Source: an uncultured Granulosicoccus sp. (lineage in GTDB: Bacteria > Pseudomonadota > Gammaproteobacteria > Granulosicoccales > Granulosicoccaceae). From it: DNA of 28,895 nucleotides. Positions 5,958 to 14,087 of the stretch are shown in pieces. The translations under genes and the position numbers were made by a program. The notes under the pieces were generated by a model. It made no database searches. It was not told the origin of the DNA and saw only the letters and a list, made by a program, of their open reading frames with translations. Numbering within the stretch: the stretch's first letter is position 1; every line of letters starts with the position of its first letter. Where the stretch lies: positions 1 through 28,895 of the forward strand of contig CALDSR010000043.1 in assembly GCA_937924505.1 (NCBI GenBank). The letters are read 5' to 3'.

Positions 5958-8900
5958 TTAGGCTTGCAACTTCTGCTTGTCACGCACAAATTGTTTTACA
6001 CTGGTAATCGATGCATCTTTAACCGGTCCGTAACCTCTGATATTCATGGGTGATTCAAGTATTTCCAACCACGCTGATTGGTTATCCTCATTTATACCGG
6101 CCTTACACTCACTAATTAGATCTCGGTACCAGCTAATGAGCATACGCTCTTTTTTTCGTTCTGCCGTATACGAAAAAACGTCCAGTGGGGTTCCACGCAG
6201 AGCCTTGAATTTGGACAGGCCGGTCAGAACCACTGTCAGCCACTGTCCGATAATACGCTTGCGTGGACGCCCGCGGGAGTCTTTGGCCGCCGGCCAAAGC
6301 GGTGGTGCCATGTGGTAGTTCAGGGTATAGCCTTCTTCAAACTGATCATTCACTGATTGCAAAAACGTTTGATCTGTATGCAGCCTTGCGACTTCGTATT
6401 CGTCTTTGTAGGTCATCAATTTAAATAAGGACTTAGCCGCTGCTCTGACAATAGCGTCGTCAAATCCAGATACTTTCTGGCGGAAATCCTCTATCTGGCG
6501 CCGGTACTTTCCGGCGTAGCGACTGCTTTGATATGCAGTCAGGAAGCGACAACGGTCTTCTATGATGGAATCCAGATCATCGGCAGACTCTGCCTTGCCT
6601 GTGGCCTGTTCAGCCAGCACCTCCGGGCGTGCGGCGGCTATACGGCCAATCTCTATCGCACGGCGGTTCCTGTCTACCGTCACCCCGTTTAACTGGATAG
6701 CCTGCAATAAACCTTGCTGTGATATCGGCACCAACCCATGCTGCCATGCATAGCCGAGCATGATCATATTTGAATAGACAGTGTCACCAAAATAGCGCAT
6801 TGAGATTTCATTGGCATCTATAGAATGCAAGGTGTCCAACCCCACTGCACTCTGCACGCTTTGCAGGCGGGTATCGATATTCAGGCTGGCATCACGGTGC
6901 CTGACGATATCGCCGGTGGGCATACTGGCACTGTTGATTACCGCCTTCATTCCCTTGCGATAACAACGCGATGCTTTGGGCGATGACGACACCACCACGT
7001 CACAGCCCAGTAAAGCGTCTGCAGAATAGTCGTCGATGCGCACCTGATTGATTTCATCAGGGCTGCCGGCAAGACGGATATAACTTAGCACCGGGCCAAA
7101 CTTTTGCGCAAACCCGGTAAAATCAAGTACCGATGCACCCTTGCCTTCAAGGTGGGCGGCCATCGTCACGATGGCGGCGACGGTGATGACTCCGGTGCCA
7201 CCCACCCCCGTAATTAGCAGGTTATAGGGCGCATCAAGCGCCGGTAGTTGTGGCAGTGGCAATTCATACTGACTGGTGTCCAGTTCGACCGCCGCGTTCT
7301 TTTTTAAGGTGCCTTTTACGGTCACAAAGCTCGGACAAAATCCGTTCAGGCATGAGTAGTCCTTATTGCATGAAGACTGATTAATGCGCCGCTTGGTGCC
7401 ATAGGGAGTTTCCACCGGCTCTACGCTCAGGCAGTTTGATTCAACCGAACAGTCTCCGCAGCCTTCACACACCAGCTCATTGATAATCACTGTACGGTCC
7501 GGGGTTTCAACCTGACCGCGTTTTCGACGCCGTCGCAACTCGGTGGCACAGGCCTGCTCGTAAATTAGCGCACTTACGCCAGGTACTTCTCTGAGTTCAC
7601 GCTGCACTTCATCCATTTCATTTCGATGATGAATAGTCAGACCCGTGGGTAGCTCAGCTGCGGCAAAATTGCCGGGCTCGTTAGAGACCAGTGCTATGCG
7701 ATCAACGCCTTCCGCACGCACTGAGTGGGCTATCGCCTGAACCGAAACAGGACCGTCGACAGGCTGGCCACCGGTCATTGCCACTGCATCGTTGTAAAGA
7801 ATCTTGTAAGTGATATTCGCGCCTGCAGCAACAGATTGTCGGATCGCCATCGAGCCGGAGTGATACCAGGTTCCCTCGCCCAGATTCTGGAACACATGGC
7901 CGTTGCCGGTGAATCGCGATGACGCTGCCCAGTTAACGCCTTCACCTCCCATTTGAATTAGCGATGTGGTCTCTCTGTCCATCCAGCTGGCCATAAAGTG
8001 ACAGCCGATTCCCGCCAGCGCTTTGGAGCCTTCAGGTACTTTGGTAGAGGTGTTATGCGGACAACCGGAACAGAAGTAAGGGGTGCGGGTAGCGCCTTCT
8101 ACTGTGATGGATAAGACATCCGGCGACAATATCTTTCGGGCGCGATCTACAAAACCCTGTTCCGGAAATAGCTGATCAAGTCGTTTGGCTATCACAGGCA
8201 ACAACAAGCGTGGTGATAACTCTCCGGTCCAGGGGATCAGGGGCTCGCCCTGCTCATCACGCTTGCCCACCATGAGTTCCGGTTTATCACCGGGCCAGTC
8301 ATAAAAATATTCTTTGAACTGGCTTTCTATAATGCCGCGCTTTTCCTCTATGACAAGCACTTCTTTTTTTCCACGAACAAAATCCAGCGCGTGTGCACGG
8401 GCTAACGGCCAGACCATACCTACTTTGTAGATGTCTATGCCCAACTTTCTGCAAAGCATCTCGTCAACACCAAGCAACCGCAGCGCCTCCATCGCATCAA
8501 GATGGCCTTTACCCGTCGTGACCAGACCAAAGCGCGCGTCATTAATGTTATAGATGTGTTTATCTATCGGGTTACTTTGTGCAAAGGCAAACACCGCGTT
8601 CTTTTTAGACACCAGACGCTCTTCGATCTGTGGCCCCGGCAGATCCGGCCAGCGGTAATGCAGGCCGTCTGCAGGCATTTCAAATTCAGGTGTTATAAAT
8701 GATCGATCCTGGTGCAGATCAAAAGAACAGGCAGACTCTACGGTTTCAGAGATGGCCTTAAAGCCAACCCACATGCCCGTGTACCTTGACAAGGCATAGC
8801 CATACTCACCAAACGCCAGATATTCATCCACACCTGCAGGATTCAGCGTTGGCATAAACCACGTCATAAAGGCGACATCGGATTGGTGTGGCATTGATGA

Positions 8901-9371
8901 AGACACGCAACCGTGATCATCACCAGCCACCACCAGCACACCGCCGTGAGGAGAAGCGCCATAAGCGTTACCATGCTTTAGTGCATCACCGGCCCGATCA
9001 AGACCCGGGCCTTTGCCGTACCACAGCCCGAACACACCATCGACAGTTTTATCAGCACTGGTTTCAACCTGTTGCGAACCCAGCACTGCTGTGGCTGCCA
9101 GATCTTCATTAACCGCCGGCAGAAATTCGATACCGGATTGTTTTATCCGATCCTGTTCACGCCACAGTTCGATATCAACCCCGCCCAGCGGAGAGCCCCG
9201 ATAACCCGATACAAAGCCCCCGGTGTTTATTCCGGCGGCCTGGTCACGGCGTGACTGATCAAACAGAATACGCACAATGGCCTGGGTGCCGGTCATATAG
9301 ACGCGGCCGTGGGTTTGCGAATAGCGATCAGCCAGTTGGTAGGCGTTCAGCTCAGGAATTTTTGCTGTCAT
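5958..9371 (-). CDS. iorAB: fused indolepyruvate (arylpyruvate) ferredoxin oxidoreductase
   Basis: This 1137-residue protein matches the long, single-chain bacterial indolepyruvate ferredoxin oxidoreductases, which oxidatively decarboxylate arylpyruvates with CoA to arylacetyl-CoA using thiamine diphosphate. The order is an alpha-type pyrimidine-binding region (1-400), a TPP-binding region with YFCSGCPHNTST (432-443), IGCHFM (455-460) and GGEGVNW (475-481), and then LYNDAVAMTGGQ (525-536). A cysteine cluster CEGCGDCSVESNC (635-647) and further cysteines at 668-679 suit iron-sulfur centres. The gamma-type domain starts with GVGGTGVIT (722-730), and a C-terminal extension follows. The ATG at 9371 has AAAGGT about nine bases upstream. 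It is transcribed away from an Lrp-type gene. Beside the paa cluster, its likely substrate is phenylpyruvate, giving phenylacetyl-CoA directly; that is inference. Confidence 0.92.
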   Translation of the reverse strand: MTAKIPELNAYQLADRYSQTHGRVYMTGTQAIVRILFDQSRRDQAAGINTGGFVSGYRGSPLGGVDIELWREQDRIKQSGIEFLPAVNEDLAATAVLGSQQVETSADKTVDGVFGLWYGKGPGLDRAGDALKHGNAYGASPHGGVLVVAGDDHGCVSSSMPHQSDVAFMTWFMPTLNPAGVDEYLAFGEYGYALSRYTGMWVGFKAISETVESACSFDLHQDRSFITPEFEMPADGLHYRWPDLPGPQIEERLVSKKNAVFAFAQSNPIDKHIYNINDARFGLVTTGKGHLDAMEALRLLGVDEMLCRKLGIDIYKVGMVWPLARAHALDFVRGKKEVLVIEEKRGIIESQFKEYFYDWPGDKPELMVGKRDEQGEPLIPWTGELSPRLLLPVIAKRLDQLFPEQGFVDRARKILSPDVLSITVEGATRTPYFCSGCPHNTSTKVPEGSKALAGIGCHFMASWMDRETTSLIQMGGEGVNWAASSRFTGNGHVFQNLGEGTWYHSGSMAIRQSVAAGANITYKILYNDAVAMTGGQPVDGPVSVQAIAHSVRAEGVDRIALVSNEPGNFAAAELPTGLTIHHRNEMDEVQRELREVPGVSALIYEQACATELRRRRKRGQVETPDRTVIINELVCEGCGDCSVESNCLSVEPVETPYGTKRRINQSSCNKDYSCLNGFCPSFVTVKGTLKKNAAVELDTSQYELPLPQLPALDAPYNLLITGVGGTGVITVAAIVTMAAHLEGKGASVLDFTGFAQKFGPVLSYIRLAGSPDEINQVRIDDYSADALLGCDVVVSSSPKASRCYRKGMKAVINSASMPTGDIVRHRDASLNIDTRLQSVQSAVGLDTLHSIDANEISMRYFGDTVYSNMIMLGYAWQHGLVPISQQGLLQAIQLNGVTVDRNRRAIEIGRIAAARPEVLAEQATGKAESADDLDSIIEDRCRFLTAYQSSRYAGKYRRQIEDFRQKVSGFDDAIVRAAAKSLFKLMTYKDEYEVARLHTDQTFLQSVNDQFEEGYTLNYHMAPPLWPAAKDSRGRPRKRIIGQWLTVVLTGLSKFKALRGTPLDVFSYTAERKKERMLISWYRDLISECKAGINEDNQSAWLEILESPMNIRGYGPVKDASITSVKQFVRDKQKLQA

Positions 9372-9544
9372 TGCTACAACCTTTTGTAGGATCGGGCGGC
9401 GTGAGATCGTTACACAGACTCACCATCACCAATGGGAAACACTTCTCGAGCAGCAAAGCTTAGTCCGCCGCACCTGACAATGGCTTTCGTTTTATTCTCT
9501 GTGCAGGTTATATTGGAAACAGTTTTTCATAAATCCTTTAGAAA
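9372..9544. promoter_or_regulatory. divergent promoter region between iorAB and the lrp-like gene
   Basis: The 173 bases separate two genes read outward, so both promoters and probably the Lrp-type operator must lie here. AT-rich tracts near 9486-9495 and 9510-9540 are candidates for the plus-strand promoter, but I cannot fix -35/-10 boxes with correct spacing. Divergent pairing of an Lrp regulator with its amino-acid catabolic target is common in this family. Confidence 0.5.
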
Positions 9545-10033
9545 ATGAACGAACAATTCAATATAACGGCATTGGACCGGAAGATTCTCAGCATTCTTCA
9601 GCAGAATAGCAGGCTCAGCAATCAAGAGATCGCCGATCGGATCGGCAGTTCGCCATCATCTGTCTGGCGACGGGTCAAGAGTATGGAAAAGGCCGGTGTC
9701 ATCAGTGGATTTCACCTGGCACTTTCGGCCGAATTACTGGGCCTGGCGGAAACTATTCTGGTTCACGTGAGCCTGAAATCACACAACGATAAAAATACGC
9801 GTGAATTTACCCGGCTGGTGAGTGGGACACCCGAGGTCCTGGAATGCTACGCCGTAACGGGCGACCACGACTATCAGTTAAAAGTACTCGCCACCGATAT
9901 GCGTGCCTTTTATAGCTTTCTTGAAGACACGTTAATGAGTAAGGATTACGTCGCCAGAACCAGCTCTACTGTGGTGATGCATACGATAAAAGAAACAGCC
10001 TCTGTGCCTGCCTCGATCATTCCGCCGCAGTAG
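9545..10033 (+). CDS. Lrp/AsnC family transcriptional regulator
   Basis: The 162-residue product has the classic Lrp layout. The N-terminal helix-turn-helix includes LDRKILSILQQNSRLSNQEI and IGSSPSSVWRRVKSMEKAGV (about 10-54). The RAM effector domain follows, with ETILVHVSLK, a variable helix, and VLECYAVTGDHDYQLKVLA (about 99-117). The GDxDYxLxV motif is the ligand-pocket and assembly signature. Such proteins sense amino acids or related acids and form dimers to octamers on DNA. It is divergent from iorAB and probably controls it in response to an aromatic amino acid or arylpyruvate. Start at ATG 9545, with only a weak ribosome site. Confidence 0.9.
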   Translation: MNEQFNITALDRKILSILQQNSRLSNQEIADRIGSSPSSVWRRVKSMEKAGVISGFHLALSAELLGLAETILVHVSLKSHNDKNTREFTRLVSGTPEVLECYAVTGDHDYQLKVLATDMRAFYSFLEDTLMSKDYVARTSSTVVMHTIKETASVPASIIPPQ

Positions 10034-10068
10034 CCCTGTTCTTTTCACCCAAGAGCAATGGAGATCTG

Positions 10069-10301
10069 AGATTTCATCAGGTTAATGCTCCCACGAGCAA
10101 AGAGCTCGACGTGTTGGTAGCCACGATCAGTGAACGCGTTGCCCCGTATCCGGAGCGTCGGGGGCGCCCAGCCAGGGTTGGTTGGCCAGAGATGAGCAGA
10201 GCGATCATCTGACATTGGCGTTGGACGATGAAGCGGGCAATACGATGCAACGGCGACAGGGCCACTCGATCTCGCACCGGATAGCCATACCTATTGGTTA
10301 A
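10069..10301 (+). pseudogene. IS91-family transposase remnant (middle region), frameshifted
   Basis: One frame from 10069 reads FHQVNAPTSKELDVLVATI and SERVAPYPERRG, which resembles the IS91 transposase segment (F)HxLxPPTxxELxxLxxxIxxRVxRxLERRG. After a damaged stretch, another frame from 10203 reads DHLTLALDDEAGNTMQRRQG and HSISHRIAI before a TAA at 10299. The family equivalent is NSxLxLDxDEExxAMQxLQGHSITYRIAxGPQ. So the order and content fit, with at least one frameshift and missing residues. In the family this section lies just before the part left at 259-381. It sits directly between the lrp-like gene and the paa cluster. Confidence 0.7.
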
Positions 10302-10329
10302 CGCAGTTCTTCGGATTACTCGTGATTAC

Positions 10330-11070
10330 TCATTCGATTGATTCTGCGTTTATTCTGCTGGTGTCCTGCAGGAACATAGTGACTGCTTGTTGGCAAGTCG
10401 TTAGCACACCGGATGGTACAAACCACATCAATGCCCAACTGCCCGGTCTCAACGCTAGCTTGCGCCAGTGATGCAATACCAGCAAGCGCAAAGCCAAAGC
10501 ATCTTGTTCGATATAATTGATGGCGTTATTGGACACGACGTCGATGAGCGCACTGGCGTTGCGTTGAATAGGTTCTGGCGCTAGCTTGGCAACAAACCAG
10601 TCCGGAATTTGTTTATCGACCAGCTTTAACGACAAACATTGATGTGCATCGTTATCCGCGCGGGTGGTTTGTTCTACCGGGACAACAAATAGATCTTTGC
10701 TAAGTGATATAGCATCATTTGTAGATGGCTCATCCTTGTGGTAAACGAATTGCCATCCATCAGGATACCGCCTGGACTGCCCGTAGATATCGTCCGTTAC
10801 TGCTTGAGTTTGTTCGCGGCCCTTTCGAGAAAGTTTATAAAACGCTTCACGTCCCCGTTTTTCAGATATTATCCAGCCATCAGATTTCAAACGATATAAG
10901 GCTGTGCGAATCGCCTCGGGCTTGATGCCGATATGTCCTAAAAGACTTTTTATTTGACTGCCGGTGAGTTCCTTTCCGTTAAGATCGCCAAATAGAGTGA
11001 CAATCAATGACCAGGTTTTCAGAGACTCGAGCTCGACTAGTTGCCTGATCCCTGGGTCTTTAGACTGCAT
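10330..11070 (-). CDS. PaaX-family transcriptional regulator
   Basis: The 246-residue product has a PaaX-type N-terminal winged helix: TWSLIVTLFGDLNGKELTGS, then LLGHIGIKPEAIRTALYRLK, then DGWIISEKRGREAFYKLSRK. The middle domain is divergent. A PaaX C-terminal-like segment follows (LRLLVLHHWRKLALRPGSWA). PaaX of E. coli is about 316 residues and represses paa operons until phenylacetyl-CoA binds. This protein is shorter, so I call it PaaX-like rather than PaaX. It follows paaZ in the same direction after a 57-bp gap that has a symmetric AT-rich element (11103-11118), so it may be co-transcribed or self-regulated. The cluster also contains a TetR regulator. Confidence 0.8.
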   Translation of the reverse strand: MQSKDPGIRQLVELESLKTWSLIVTLFGDLNGKELTGSQIKSLLGHIGIKPEAIRTALYRLKSDGWIISEKRGREAFYKLSRKGREQTQAVTDDIYGQSRRYPDGWQFVYHKDEPSTNDAISLSKDLFVVPVEQTTRADNDAHQCLSLKLVDKQIPDWFVAKLAPEPIQRNASALIDVVSNNAINYIEQDALALRLLVLHHWRKLALRPGSWALMWFVPSGVLTTCQQAVTMFLQDTSRINAESIE

Positions 11071-11102
11071 AATGTTGAGGTTTTGTTACCGACGCTACCT
11101 TA

Positions 11103-11118
11103 ATATAAATCTTTATAT
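11103..11118. promoter_or_regulatory. AT-rich palindrome upstream of the paaX-like gene
   Basis: ATATAAA-TC-TTTATAT is a perfect 7+7 inverted repeat in the 57-bp gap between paaZ and the paaX-like gene. On the minus strand it provides TATA-rich hexamers upstream of the paaX-like start. It could be a -10 region, an operator or both. No direct evidence links it to a given regulator. Confidence 0.35.
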
Positions 11119-11127
11119 ACTGTTTGC

Positions 11128-13176
11128 CTATCTCTGGTCACCAAATTCATATGCATTCATCGTTAGAAGCTCATATTCTGCAACCGCATCTTCGTTTTGG
11201 TTGCTCAGTAAGACATGCCATCGGATCTCTCCGTATTCGTCGTTGCGCGGCGTCTTGTGCTTCACGACCAAGCGAACTTTAATTGCATCACCAGCAGTAA
11301 CGGGTGTCATAAAACGCAAATTATCCAGACCGGTGTTCGCTAGCACTGGACCTTCATCCGGTTGCACAAAGAGACCTGCGGCAAAACTTAATAGCAGGTA
11401 GCCATGCGCTACGCGTCCAGGAAAGAATGGATTGCGTTTCGCTGCGGCTTCATCCATATGCGCATAAAAGGTATCGCCCGTGAAGTGTGCGAAGTGTTCG
11501 ATATCGTCCATTGATATGGTTCTGGATGCCGTGTAGTGCGTTTCTCCGATAGCAAGCTCATTAAAAGTGCGCGTGAAAGGATGGTTGTCTTCAGTGATTT
11601 CTGTAGCGCCGGGTATCCATTTGGAACCAATATTGGAGAGCAGGGACGGGCTACCTTGTATTGCTGTGCGTTGCATGTAGTGCATAACACCTCGCACGCC
11701 GCCCATTTCCTCACCCCCTCCGGCACGCCCCGGGCCACCGTGAACCATGTGAGGTAACGGTGAGCCGTGACCGGTACTTTCGGCCATTGAATCACGATTG
11801 TTAAAGTACAGCCTGCCATGGTATGCACCGGCGCCCATGACAACGTCTCTTGCAATATCGCCATCATGAGTGAAAACCGATGCAACCAGGCTGCCTTGTC
11901 CTTTATTGATAATGGTAATGGCGTGGGCAATATCGCGGTAACCCATCACGGTGGAGACTGGCCCGAACGCTTCAACCTCATGGATTTTTACCGCCTTGTC
12001 AGCATCGTTGCAATGAAACAGCAGGGGTGGCACGAACGCGCCTTTCTGTGCGTTTTTACCGTTAATAGAAAAGTCATCAGGATCGCCGAACACACGTTCT
12101 GCCTCTTGTTCGATAACCGCGGCGCTGCTCAATACATCGTTACGTTGTGATGCCGACACGAGTGCACCCATTGTGGTTTCAGTGTCAGTGGGATCACCAA
12201 CCACAACTTTGGCAAGTTTAGATTTTAATCCCTCGATTACGGCTTGTACTTGAGCATCCGGCACCACGACGCGGCGAATCGCTGTACATTTTTGACCCGC
12301 CTTGGTGGTCATTTCACGCATGACTTCTTTCAAGAATAGATCGAATTCAGGTGTGCCTGGTATCGCATCCGGCCCGAGGATCGATGCGTTAAGACTGTCC
12401 TGTTCTGCTATAAAGCGGATCGAATTATCGAGAATGTTGGGCATGGAGCGCAGCTTACCGGCGGTGTGTGCGGAACCCGTGAAACTAACAATATCTTGAT
12501 GAGTAACTTTATCAAGCATGTCTCCCAAACCACCGGAAACCAATTGCAGTGCGCCCGCTGGCAAGAGCTTACTTTGCAGCATCAGCTTTACGGCTAGTTC
12601 TGTGACGTAGCAACTTGCCGTCGCGGGTTTCACAATTGCCGGAACGCCTGCTAACAATGCCGGCGCCAGTTTTTCCAACATGCCCCATACTGGAAAATTG
12701 AACGCATTAATATGCACTGCAACGCCTTGCAGTGGCGTGCAGACGTGTTGCCCAACAAACGTTCCGCTACGTGAAAGCTGCTCGACATTGCCATCAAGGT
12801 AGATTTGCGAATCAGGCATTTCGCGACGGCCTTTGGAAGCAAACACCAGCATCGTGCCGATGCCACCATCAATATCAATCAAGTGATCTTTTTGGGTGGC
12901 GCCTGTGGCAAAAGAAATATCGTATAGCTGCTGCTTGTTATCTGAAAGATACAGCGCCAACGCTTTAAGCATCTTTGCTCGCTGATGAAACGTCATCGAG
13001 CGCAAGGCTTGCCCACCATGGATGCGCGCATAGTCGAGCATGGCGTCGGTATCAAGACGACTGCTGCCAGCGCGAGCGATGAGTTCGCCGGAGATGGCGG
13101 AAAAAATCTCGCGCGCACTATCGTCGGCTTCAACCCATTGACCAGCTGCGAAGCTGTTTACGCTTTGAATTGTCAT
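11128..13176 (-). CDS. paaZ: bifunctional oxepin-CoA hydrolase / semialdehyde dehydrogenase PaaZ
   Basis: PaaZ opens the oxepin-CoA ring with its MaoC-like hydratase domain and oxidises the resulting semialdehyde with its NADP-type aldehyde dehydrogenase domain. I start at the ATG at 13176 (MTIQSVNSFAAGQW), which gives 682 residues against 681 in E. coli. The frame is open further, but the extra 25 codons do not fit the family. The dehydrogenase domain (about 1-520) has HINAFNFPVWGMLEKLAPAL, SFTGSAHTAGK, EQDSLNAS (E258) and GQKCTAIRR (catalytic C297). The MaoC domain has HFTGDTFYAHMDEAAA (D568 and H573, equivalent to E. coli D561/H566) and RVAHGYLLLS. It is divergent from the paaG remnant and upstream of the paaX-like gene. 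Confidence 0.95.
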   Translation of the reverse strand: MTIQSVNSFAAGQWVEADDSAREIFSAISGELIARAGSSRLDTDAMLDYARIHGGQALRSMTFHQRAKMLKALALYLSDNKQQLYDISFATGATQKDHLIDIDGGIGTMLVFASKGRREMPDSQIYLDGNVEQLSRSGTFVGQHVCTPLQGVAVHINAFNFPVWGMLEKLAPALLAGVPAIVKPATASCYVTELAVKLMLQSKLLPAGALQLVSGGLGDMLDKVTHQDIVSFTGSAHTAGKLRSMPNILDNSIRFIAEQDSLNASILGPDAIPGTPEFDLFLKEVMREMTTKAGQKCTAIRRVVVPDAQVQAVIEGLKSKLAKVVVGDPTDTETTMGALVSASQRNDVLSSAAVIEQEAERVFGDPDDFSINGKNAQKGAFVPPLLFHCNDADKAVKIHEVEAFGPVSTVMGYRDIAHAITIINKGQGSLVASVFTHDGDIARDVVMGAGAYHGRLYFNNRDSMAESTGHGSPLPHMVHGGPGRAGGGEEMGGVRGVMHYMQRTAIQGSPSLLSNIGSKWIPGATEITEDNHPFTRTFNELAIGETHYTASRTISMDDIEHFAHFTGDTFYAHMDEAAAKRNPFFPGRVAHGYLLLSFAAGLFVQPDEGPVLANTGLDNLRFMTPVTAGDAIKVRLVVKHKTPRNDEYGEIRWHVLLSNQNEDAVAEYELLTMNAYEFGDQR

Positions 13177-13290
13177 AGTTAAATCTGCATGGCGTCTCTG
13201 ACACTTGCTTTTGGATATGGATTCAGTAGAATTAAACGACCGGTTGGTCAATAATAAACTCTCCGTTCTGCCGAAGCAAGAGCAACAACG
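13177..13290. promoter_or_regulatory. divergent promoter region with TetR-type operator candidate
   Basis: This 114-bp region must start both the paaZ and the paaG-paaI-paaK-tetR transcripts. At 13235-13248 the sequence AACGACCGGTTGGT is an imperfect palindrome (5 of 7 positions symmetric around ACC|GGT). It resembles ACCGACCGGTCGGT-like operators that I recall for TetR-type PaaR regulators. The tetR gene is in the same plus-strand transcript, so autoregulation is plausible. The match is from memory. Confidence 0.45.
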
Positions 13291-13656
13291 ATGTCGACTA
13301 CATTGAAGATCAGTGATCGCGGCAACTGGGGTGAGCTCACGCTCAACCGCCCCGAGAAGCTCAACGCGTTCAACGAAGAAATGTTGCTCGCCTTAAAAGG
13401 GGCAATTCAGCACGCGATCGAATCCGGCAAACGCGCCGTGTTGCTCACAGGCGCCGGCAGGGTATTTTGTGCCGGGCAGGACCTTGGCTATCGCGACCCC
13501 GCAAGAAAAGCGGTGTTTGCAGCAACAACGAATTCGCTTGATGGACAGTTAAACCTTGAACCTCAATATCAAAAGTGTTGCGGCGAGTTGCAGGATTACG
13601 CAGAAGGCGTCAGTGCTTTTCTAAGCGAGCGCAAACCGGAGTTTCAAGGCGCATGA
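13291..13656 (+). pseudogene. paaG: paaG with a large in-frame internal deletion
   Basis: PaaG isomerises ring-1,2-epoxyphenylacetyl-CoA to oxepin-CoA and is a crotonase-fold enzyme of about 262 residues. Here the 121-residue frame has a normal N-terminus (LTLNRPEKLNAFNEEM and LLTGAGRVFCAGQDL up to about residue 66) and then DPARKAVFAATTNSLDGQLN. It then runs to a typical C-terminus (DYAEGVSAFLSERKPEFQG). In PaaG proteins the AATTNSLDxQLxLE segment belongs to the last quarter, so about 140 middle residues are missing without loss of frame. The second oxyanion-hole glycines, the catalytic aspartate and most of the fold are gone. The stop overlaps the paaI start (ATGA), so operon reading is intact. 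It is very unlikely to be active. An assembly error is possible. Confidence 0.85.
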
Positions 13657-14084
13657 TATTAACTGCCAAGCAACGTGCGGACAAATCTGCGCACGCCATG
13701 TGGGCATCTGATAATGCCAGTCAATGGTTAGGTATGGTGCTGGACGAGGTTGACGAAGGCACGGCAACGTTGTCTCTAAAAGTGAAAGCTCACCACACGA
13801 ATGGACTGGGCGCTTGTCATGGTGGGGTCATCTTTTCTCTGGCAGACAGTGCCTTTGCGTTTGCCTGTAACAGTCGTAACCAAGCCACAGTGGCTCACCA
13901 CAATTCAATTACGTACATTGCCCCTGGTAGGCTTGATGACAAGCTCACAGCGTTTGCACGAGAGGTCAGCTTACGCGGACGAAGCGGTATTTACGATGTT
14001 TCGGTGAGTAATCAAGAAGGTGTTCTCGTCGCCGAGTTTAGAGGCTGCTCTCGCACGGTAGCAGGGACATTATTCGAGGAGTAA
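13653..14084 (+). CDS. paaI: PaaI hydroxyphenylacetyl-CoA-type thioesterase
   Basis: I start at ATG 13653, whose ATGA overlaps the preceding stop. This gives 143 residues, close to the 140 of E. coli PaaI, whereas the longer open frame only reads into the paaG remnant. The hotdog-fold signature HTNGLGACHGGVIFSLADSA lies at about 48-67, with the catalytic aspartate in the SLAD sequence (D65) and AFACNSRN after it. PaaI hydrolyses stalled arylacetyl- or ring-hydroxylated acyl-CoA esters and so rescues CoA when the pathway jams. If the upstream paaG really is inactive, such rescue would matter more. The paaK ribosome site lies in its last codons. Confidence 0.93.
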   Translation: MILTAKQRADKSAHAMWASDNASQWLGMVLDEVDEGTATLSLKVKAHHTNGLGACHGGVIFSLADSAFAFACNSRNQATVAHHNSITYIAPGRLDDKLTAFAREVSLRGRSGIYDVSVSNQEGVLVAEFRGCSRTVAGTLFEE

Positions 14085-14087
14085 AGT

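Noticed and set aside
10077..10277. 66-codon minus-strand ORF between the lrp-like gene and the paaX-like gene
   Set aside because: The plus strand of the same bases encodes the recognisable frameshifted IS91 transposase relic, so the ORF is a shadow.
11409..11930. 173-codon minus-strand ORF inside paaZ in another frame
   Set aside because: The paaZ frame carries all catalytic motifs through this section, so the second frame is a shadow, not a frameshifted piece.
13177..13251. 25-codon N-terminal extension of PaaZ
   Set aside because: It is absent from the family, covers the divergent promoter and operator candidate, and the ATG at 13176 gives the standard length.
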